From: Ptychodera flava
Lineage: Eukaryota; Hemichordata; Enteropneusta; Ptychoderidae
Length of the DNA: 64,000 nt
Assembly: GCF_041260155.1 (NCBI RefSeq)
Contig: NC_091943.1
Coordinates: 18,031,283 to 18,095,282, forward strand
Reading direction: 5' to 3'
Position 1 is the first letter of the stretch, and every line of letters starts with the position of its first letter. Both the position numbers and the translations under genes were made by a program. The notes under the pieces were generated by a model that saw only the letters and a list, made by a program, of their open reading frames with translations, ran no database searches and had not been told where the DNA came from. This document shows, in pieces, positions 57,367 to 64,000 of the stretch.

Positions 57367-57368
<2 letters not shown>
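55162..57368. other. Right flank of the Gmr1-like array, no gene recognised
   Basis: It continues the sequence interrupted at 43,187. Frames at 55,814-56,050 (minus) and 56,368-56,562 (plus) are unremarkable, and none resembles the missing N-terminal SLC44 exons. The right 500 bp are a diverged tandem repeat (see 56,840-57,350). Confidence 0.5.
56840..57350. repeat. Diverged tandem repeat, about 120-130-bp unit, four copies
   Basis: Each unit holds a GAAATTTGCATATTTGTA-like part, then GGCATTTTTGTCATTTTTGG, then an AGCTTTGATATTTG part and a TCAAAAA stretch. Starts fall near 56,840, 56,955, 57,095 and 57,225. It runs into the (TA)n tract. Confidence 0.65.

Positions 57369-57440
<72 letters not shown>
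57369..57440. repeat. (TA)n microsatellite at the U1/U2 junction
   Basis: About 72 bp of pure TA repeats. It is positionally equivalent to 6,357-6,464 at the U0/U1 junction. Confidence 0.95.
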
Positions 57441-57443
<3 letters not shown>

Positions 57444-57762
57444 AACTAATATTACTAGCTAATACTAATAAACTAGCCTTACTTTGTTTTGTTTTTTTTC
57501 TGTATTTTTCCCTTGGAGACATCTCTAAACCTGATGAAGTCCTATGAAGATGCAACTTATATTTTGGTTAGAGGTTGTAAAATAAAAGTATATATGCAGT
57601 TACAAGTAGTGTTTGCATAATGTCCCAATTATTTTCAAAGCTGGCAAATTTTAGCTGATATGCCATTTGTTTTTGCTGGTTGCATTATTTTCCACATCTT
57701 TGATGATATATTTCAATTTTTTATACGATAAATAAGTGATTTCCTTCAATGACATGATCTGT

Positions 57763-57861
57763 TTTTTCACTTTCTTCTTCTTCAATCCAGTTATGCTCAT
57801 CAAATCTTTGGATATGAAGTACGTTTTCTCTGGCGAACCATTGTGTCATTCACAATCCTCA
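57763..57861 (-). pseudogene. Decayed orphan copy of the last SLC44 exon (left edge of U2)
   Basis: Minus strand after the acceptor CCCCATGTCAG: one G is missing from the TGGAGGA start, which shifts the frame, and a stop lies where GAGAGACAC stands in intact copies. The rest still resembles NGSPEKTYFISKDLMSITGL. It sits 1.4 kb upstream of TRIM-NHL copy 2, as 12,349-12,443 sits upstream of copy 1. Confidence 0.85.
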
Positions 57862-59293
57862 CTGACATGGGGAAAGACAGAATGAGAAAGAGAGTGTTAA
57901 TGTTTGAGGTTAATCAAATAATCAAATAGTCTGTCTTTGTTTACTGAATTTACATATTACCATGGCAGAATGCTAGTTTAAATGCTTATACGTTCATGTG
58001 TCAACATATTCTCTGATTAAAATACAGCCATCAGTACAGGGTTGCTATCTTTGTTGCCAGGGAAGTTGTCATGAAAAGGAAAAGGCGTGTTGTGTAAAGG
58101 TCAGTTAGGGTCATACAGGGTCTGCCCATACGTGCACGTCCATTATATGCTAATCAGATTTCTGTAGTCGTCCAGTGGAAGATTAGGGAGTCACTTCCTA
58201 AACTTTTGTCTTTTTGATATGTAGGAATTAGTCGAACACGAGGAGTTCTGGTAAGTTTCAAAATGTACATTATGTACCGTACTTCAACATCCATGGTTTG
58301 AGTATTGAATATGTGTCACTGAAGGTGAAGAAGTATGTTGTCTTTGAAGGTCACCTATAGTATGGGAGGACAGTGTACAAGATAATGCCATATTAGTTGT
58401 TCAGATATAGCTGCAATAATCGTAGCCCTGGCGGGGCTGGGCCGTGCGGCTTGGGCTCAGTTTGTGCGGCTCGCGCTGGCTATGCCCCAACCAGGGCTAC
58501 AGTTATTTCAGCTATGTCCGGATATGCTTATACTCCAGGTGTTACTGCAACTTTCCACTAAAATACATAAAAACAAATAGCTGTATGTATTGTACATTGT
58601 AAGAGGTACAAGTTCAACTGCACAGACATTCCACAGGTTGATATACCGTAATTTTATTAGTGTTTCAACATTACAGTAGTGTTAACCGTTATGGGAACGA
58701 CACACCCAATCGCCAGTCATGCACACATAGATATTAAAACATGATTAAGATTTTCAACATATCTTGAACTGAAGTTGTATCATTGGGTTGGAAAAAACTT
58801 ACATTAGGATAGTGTTTCAAAGCACAAGTATGGGTAGCAATTTACTATACTGGGATGTACAATAGGTATGCAGATTTTGACATGCATGGTTACCAGGAAA
58901 CAAATTGCTAAAAATATCCACAAAGCTGACCTAAATACACGCCTTAGACAGAGACATAAAACACAAAATCATGGCTGCCAAATGAGAAGATTTTCAACTT
59001 ATCTTAAAAGTTCAAAAATGCACGGTGCTGGTAGTAGTAACTGAACTACTGCAGGATCTCAGATGGTGATTCAGCTGATTCACACATTGTAGGGTATAGG
59101 TAGTGCGAACTAAAGTAGCCAAAAATTCTCATACTTATAGACCTTAATGTATGCCATGCTGATAGTGAAACTTAGCTGCATGTAGTATGAAAAGTTGTTC
59201 AAGAAAATGAAGTGTAAGATATACAGACAAATGCAACAATATTAATATTTATAAGAATTTACACAAAACCACTTTTTGTTTTGTTATTTTCAG
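57862..59293. other. Upstream region of TRIM-NHL copy 2
   Basis: Homologous to 12,444-13,110 and 20,005-20,283 of U1. No coding region is seen. It ends in the acceptor TTGTTATTTTCAG, so the 5' leader of the TRIM gene is spliced. It contains the palindromic insertion at 58,425-58,515. Confidence 0.55.
58425..58515. repeat. GC-rich palindromic insertion
   Basis: Left arm GTAGCCCTGGCGGGGC and right arm GCCCCAACCAGGGCTAC are inverted copies, with AGCTGCAATAA and TTATTTCAGCT outside them also inverted. The segment is absent from the matching place in U1. It is shorter than the other palindromes and of the same general design. Confidence 0.75.
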
Positions 59294-60436
59294 TGAACCC
59301 CTTTGAGCAAATACAGTCATGGCTTCATCGTTAGACTCCAGAGAAAAACTGCTGACTGACATTGATGACAAGGTATTGCTGTGTGCAATTTGTATGGAAC
59401 GTTTCAAGTCACCGAAAATACTGCCTTGTCATCACACATTTTGTGAACATTGTCTCACAAAATGGGTCAAAGCAAACAATGGTCAGCTGATATGTCCAAC
59501 ATGCAAGATTCAATGGCCTTTACCCTCTGGAGGGGTACCAGCTATCACCAGCAATCGATTTTTGAATGACCTTTTGGAGGTTATCAGCAGCAACGCCCGT
59601 CCTGAAAGCATAGCTGAAACAGTGTGTGAAGGGTGTAAGAAATCGGCCAAGTACTGGTGTGGTGACTGTGGTGGACATTTTTACTGCAATCTCTGCATAC
59701 AGACTCATAAAGTAGCGACAGTCTTGCGAGATCATGAACCAATGACAATTGCAGAATACAATGAGAAGATGTCAACACAGCACTTCAGAATGACTCAGCC
59801 AAGATTCTGTGGTAATCACCGTAGTACTAAATTAGAATTCTACTGTGATACTTGTCAAGTTCCAATATGTCTTAGGTGTACAGTAGTTGACCACCCATCA
59901 CGAAATCATGAGATGTTGTCACTAGAGTCAGCACTGGAGAAGTATATGCCAGATATGAAAGCATACTCACTGAAAATTGCTCAGAAAGTTAGTGATTTAA
60001 AACTAAGAAAGGACAGAGCATGTGGTGTTCGACAAGACCTGGATGTCAACAGGTCTACAGCTGAACAACAAATTAATACGCTGTGTGAAAAATTAATTGA
60101 TGAAATTAAAAAGCAACAAATGAAAATGCTGGGTCAAGTTGATGATATCTACATACCAAAGTGTAAACAAAGTGATGCCAATATAGAACTACATACTGGA
60201 ACATAAAATTGCCAGTGCAGAAAGTATGCTTTCATATCTGAACCATCTCTTGACTTTTGGTGGAGCTGTGGACATCATGACGGCACAAAAACAGATGAAA
60301 GATCAACAGCAGCACTATGATGATCTGACCAATGTACCTTGTGGTGACACTGACAGTGACCTGGTTTTCACAGAAAATCCTGACTGTTTACAGATTGATC
60401 TTGGTGTTGTCAGAGGAAATCATCTGACCAAACAAG
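59294..60436 (+). CDS. TRIM-NHL copy 2, RING/B-box/coiled-coil exon (one frameshift)
   Basis: ATG at 59,319 starts MASSLDSREKLLTDI. Domains in order: C3HC4 RING at residues about 22-63 (CAICMERF, CHHTFCEHC, CPTC); B-box-1-like zinc site about 102-140 (CEGCKKSAKYWCGDCGGHFY); B-box 2 about 165-205 (CGNHRSTKLEFYCDTC, DHPSRNHE); coiled coil about 208-290. All RING zinc ligands are present, so ubiquitin-ligase activity is plausible. A 4-bp net insertion near 60,190 relative to copy 1 (ELLEHII there) ends the frame at 60,206 as HTGT-stop. The remainder of the exon is open in another frame up to the donor ACAAG|GTATG. It is therefore a recent pseudogene, a truncated 295-residue RING/B-box protein, or an assembly error. 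Confidence 0.82.
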
Positions 60437-60627
60437 GTATGTTACTACCAGTAAAGGTAATTTTGAAACAAACTGGAAGGAAGTGCACAGTGGTAATTAC
60501 TGTTGAGTTTGCATCAGTATTAAGCAGGTCATGAAGCTGTTACCATGAAAATGTGTTGGGTTTGTTGGTTGTATTTAAGCAGTTTACATGATTTGATAAG
60601 CTTATATATACTGGCAAACAAGCTAGC

Positions 60628-60629
<2 letters not shown>

Positions 60630-60663
<34 letters not shown>

Positions 60664-60676
60664 ACACACACACACA
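60630..60676. repeat. (AC)n microsatellite
   Basis: About 45 bp of AC repeats with one interruption, in the first coding intron of TRIM copy 2. Copy 1 has only a short ACACAC stretch at 23,229-23,240. Confidence 0.95.
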
Positions 60677-60892
60677 TACAAGACAGACATTTGTTCTCGT
60701 ATTGAGTGCTTCCTTTCCCTAGGAAGCACCAGATATCTGTTAAAGGTTATTTGAATGATGATAACCTTGTGAATGATGTTATTGCCACGGGTGAACATGG
60801 CTAAATAAGCATTATAAATTTGATATAATATTGCAGAGTTCTAAAAACACCTTAAGCTAGCCTACCAATCTATTGCTTTAATATGTGTGCAG

Positions 60893-61177
60893 GTAAAGCA
60901 ATAATATCTGAAGTAGAGAGGAAAGGTGGAGGCAGGATGGAGACAGTCACTCGCAAGAGGGAAGAGAGAAGTGTGACTAAAACTGGTAACACTGGAGTTC
61001 AAGTGATTGGTGGACGAGAACGTTGTGTTGTTGGAAAGAAGCAGAAACAGCCTGAGGCACTTGTAGTACGAGCCAAACATCGTCAGCCAACAAAAGAAGT
61101 CCAACCAACAAAGAGAGAAACAAAGGTTACTAAAACCAAGCAATCAAATCTGCCATGTGTGTTTGCAGATTCACCAG
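60893..61177 (+). CDS. TRIM-NHL copy 2, linker exon
   Basis: A 285-bp phase-1/phase-1 exon between ATGTGTGCAG and CACCAG|GTAAGT. It encodes a basic linker (SEVERKGGGRMETVTRKREE, RERCVVGKKQKQPEAL, PTKRETKVTKTKQSN, CVFADSPG). It has five codons more than copy 1. The symmetrical phase fits exon shuffling between the RING/B-box and NHL parts. Confidence 0.85.
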
Positions 61178-61659
61178 GTAAGTGTACCAGATGAAGTTGA
61201 TATTTATTCAGTGCAAGAACTAACGTTTGATACTTTGACTGGATTTTTCACGTTTGGCAATCTGAAGGAGGAAGGTGATGTTAATCAGATTGAAATAAAT
61301 TAACATTTCTCACTTAATGTTATGCACTGAGCTTGTTTAATGTGGTAAGTTACTGTTGGTGTATACGCATTCTGTAATATAAGTCGATAGCACCACAACT
61401 ATGCAGAAAGAGAGGACCTAGCTGGAAATTATTGAAGCAGATTAGTTTTTCAGGTTAAGCGAGGCAGGTAGCTTGGTTACTCATTTTAAGTATAAAAAGA
61501 GAGAGATATGAGTTAATATTTAATTTAAACTGAAATCTACAAGTGTTGCCATGGAAACATGACCTTCCTTAATCGAGTGAATGTAAGCACAACTCATGAA
61601 GTGTCATCTGTTCCAAAACTAATGATTCTAGGTGAGAACAATGGCCATTCTTTCTTTAT

Positions 61660-63392
61660 CAAAATCAGTTTTTTAAATTATCAATGCATATTGTTGCCAT
61701 GGTAAATAGGCATGAAAATATCAAAATAACAAAAATTAGTCACGATTTGAATTGACCCTGTTAAATTGGCATTGTGCAGCAGTTTGATTTATATCAATAT
61801 CTGTTTTCAATTTAAAACTACATTAGGAACCACAGCTTATTGTGATCATTTTAATTTCATTACATTTATTGCTTTTGATCTTTGACCTCTTTGATCTTGC
61901 GTTCAACTGGACAAAATCAAGTTAAAATCTAGGACAAAAGTTAAACAACCAAAGTGGTATATCTATTCTCAATTTAAAGCTACATTAGCTAACACAGCTT
62001 ATTGTGATGACATTTATTTCAATTTCATTACATTTATCTACTTTTGACCTTTGACCTCTTTGATCTTGCGTTCAACTGGACAAAATCAAGTTAAAATCTA
62101 GGACAAAAGTTAAACAACCAAAGTGGTATATCTATTTTCAATTTAAATCTACATTAGCAAACACAGCTAACTGTTACGAAGTGTATTTCAATTCTACTGT
62201 TCATTTGCTTTTGACCTTTGACCTTGTGGTCAACTGGACAAAATCAAAGATGACCAAATAGCCTTCCATAAAACGTTCAGAGATATCTATCCATAGTATG
62301 TGTTTTGCAATATTAAAAGTCTTGATATGAATGTTCTTGAAAGGATAACATTTCTTACATTTTGAAAAATATAATTGCAAGAAATGCAAATTAGTATCGT
62401 TGCCATGGTAAAAGGACAGTAAAACATGCAAGTAGCAAAAATCTAGTAAAGTTTTGGATTTACTCTGTTGAATTATCATATTGAACTTTGATTTACATCA
62501 ATATCTCTGTTTATAATTCAAAACCATCAGCAAACACAGCTTATTAATTCTACAACTTCTTTGCCAGTTTTAACCTTTGACCTCTTTAACCCTGTGGTCA
62601 GTTTGAGAAATTTAAGTCTGACAGGTCAAGGTCCTAATTCCTGACAGATAACCCGACGTGTTTGGCCTTCCACAAAAAAATCAAACGAAAGTATCCATAA
62701 CATGCACTCTGCCAAAATGACATTTCTATTCTCAGTCTAGCATTTTGAAAAAGCAAGTTTTAAAAATGCAAATTTACATTGTTGTCATGGTAAAACGGAC
62801 ATTAAAATATGGAATTACAAAAATTTGTAAAATTGAGCATTTAACTTGATGAATTGTCATTTTGATGCATTTTAAACTGTGTTGATATCTATTCTCACTT
62901 TCAAGCTATCTTTATGTGAACAGTTTGTTATATAGCAAATGCATTGCAATTCCACTCTGCTGATGTTGTTGTTTTAACCTTTGACCTCTTTGACCCTCTG
63001 GTCAGTTGGAGAAAGTTAAATCTGACAGGTCAAGGTTCTAATTCTAGATAGATAACCAAACATGTTTGGCCTTCCACAAAAACATAAAATGAAAGTATCC
63101 ATAGTACATGCAGTCTGCAAAAATGGCATTTCTATTCTCAGTCTAGCATGTTGAAAAAGCCAAGTTTTAAGAACACAAATTTACATTGTTGCCATGGTAA
63201 AAGGACATTAAAAAATGGAATTACAAAAATTAGTAAAATTGGATATTTAACTTGATGAATTGTCATTTTGATGCATTTTGAACTGTGTTGATATCTATTC
63301 TCACTTTCAAGCTGTCTTTGTGAGAACAATTGTTTCACGCAAAATGCATTGACATTCCACTCTGTTGTTTGTTTTAACCTTTGACCTTACAG
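61660..63392. repeat. Tandem repeats in the intron, resembling the NHL exon junction (U2)
   Basis: About six modules of 160-410 bp, each with GTTGCCATGGTAAA, CAATATCT-type blocks and TTTGACCTTTGACCTCTTTG followed by a GGTCA-x-x-TGG-x-x-AAA stretch. The last module ends in the functional acceptor GACCTTACAG at 63,392. An exact internal duplication of about 160 bp (61,875-62,030 and 62,043-62,140 region) makes U2 richer in modules than U1. Confidence 0.7.
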
Positions 63393-64000
63393 GTGCCTGG
63401 TCAAAATTCACACTGGAGGGTCAAGGTCCTAGTCCAGGACAGAAGTTCAACGATCCAAGTGGTTTAACATTTCACAACGACAAACTTCTGGTGTGTGACA
63501 AAGGCAACAACGTTGTTCAGATACTGAACAAAGACTACACATGTGAAAAGGTGCTAGGAAGTTTCAGCGGTCAGTTTGCCAAACCATTCAAGCCACAGTC
63601 TGTAGCAGTCTCTCAGGACAACCACTACTACATACTTGATGACAACAATTTGCAAATTATTGTCTGTGATCAAAATAATAAAGTTATAAGAATAATTACT
63701 TTACCTGGAGACACAAATCCCAGGTGCATAGCTCTCTTGAAAGGGTTTGTTTTGGTCACTGATATCAAAGGTCATAGGTTACTCAAGTACACCACGAATG
63801 GTCAATATGTTGGAGAGATTGGTAGTCCAGGTCATGGCCGTACAGAATTCAACTGTCCCTGCTTTGTCGCTGTCAACAGTAGGGATGTCATCATGGTGTC
63901 TGACTGTGACAATCACTGCATCAAGTGTTTTGATGCTGAGTTCAATTACCTGTACCAATACGGTGAGTTCGGTACCGGCGATAGTCAGCTGTACTACCCA
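63393..64000 (+). CDS. TRIM-NHL copy 2, NHL exon (cut by window end)
   Basis: Phase-1 acceptor, then an open frame to the window edge: GAWSKFTLEGQGPSPGQKFN, DKLLVCDKGNNVVQILNKDY, SVAVSQDNHYYILDDNN, CIALLKGFVLVTDIKGHRLL, FVAVNSRDVIMVSDCDNH. At least four NHL blades are visible and the exon is about 92 percent alike to 26,721-27,328 by eye. It should continue roughly 200 bp beyond the window. No lesion is seen in the visible part. Confidence 0.88.

Overview
The window is animal nuclear DNA: AT-rich, intron-rich, full of mobile elements and microsatellites, with no bacterial operon or promoter signals. Large TRIM-NHL families, an SLC44 transporter with vertebrate-like exon phases, Gmr1-like Ty3/gypsy elements, Ngaro/DIRS-like elements and hAT-like elements together suggest a marine invertebrate, most likely a non-vertebrate deuterostome (hemichordate or lancelet type). 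This placement is an inference and not certain.

The backbone is a tandem segmental duplication. One unit reads left to right: an orphan copy of the last SLC44 exon (minus strand), a TRIM-NHL gene (plus strand), about 6 kb of gene-free spacer, then the 3' end of an SLC44 choline-transporter-like gene (minus strand). U0 (1-5,935) keeps only the spacer and the last SLC44 exon. U1 (about 6,465-57,370) is the full unit. U2 (about 57,440-64,000) runs off the window inside its TRIM-NHL gene.

Host genes: the U1 TRIM-NHL copy (exons 20,284-21,415, 23,455-23,724 and 26,721-27,532) has a dead RING/B-box/coiled-coil exon but a fully open NHL exon. The U2 copy (59,294-60,436, 60,893-61,177, 63,393 to the window end) is intact except for one 4-bp net insertion after the coiled coil. 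The SLC44 gene is represented by its C-terminal half, ten exon blocks from 40,619 down to 33,444. No 5' exons were recognised up to 57.3 kb.

Mobile DNA: U1 has grown by nested insertions. 6,577-12,292 is an Ngaro-like element with split direct repeats (A1, internal, B1, A2, B2), and a 2.7-kb DNA transposon sits inside B2. 13,355-19,156 is a second retroelement with a DIRS-type reverse transcriptase, bounded by about 128-bp direct repeats and carrying a 616-bp MITE and a minisatellite. 43,188-55,157 is a young Gmr1-like Ty3/gypsy tandem (LTR-internal-LTR-internal-LTR, one AAAT target duplication), with integrase ahead of reverse transcriptase and a SCAN-like capsid region. Smaller insertions include an hAT-like MITE, a TA-flanked element with a telomere-like core, and several long palindromes.

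No new multi-gene system was found. The most interesting signals are the Gmr1-like tandem, the Ngaro split-repeat structure, the intron repeats that look like decayed copies of the NHL exon start, and the recurrent palindromes with a GC-rich tip.
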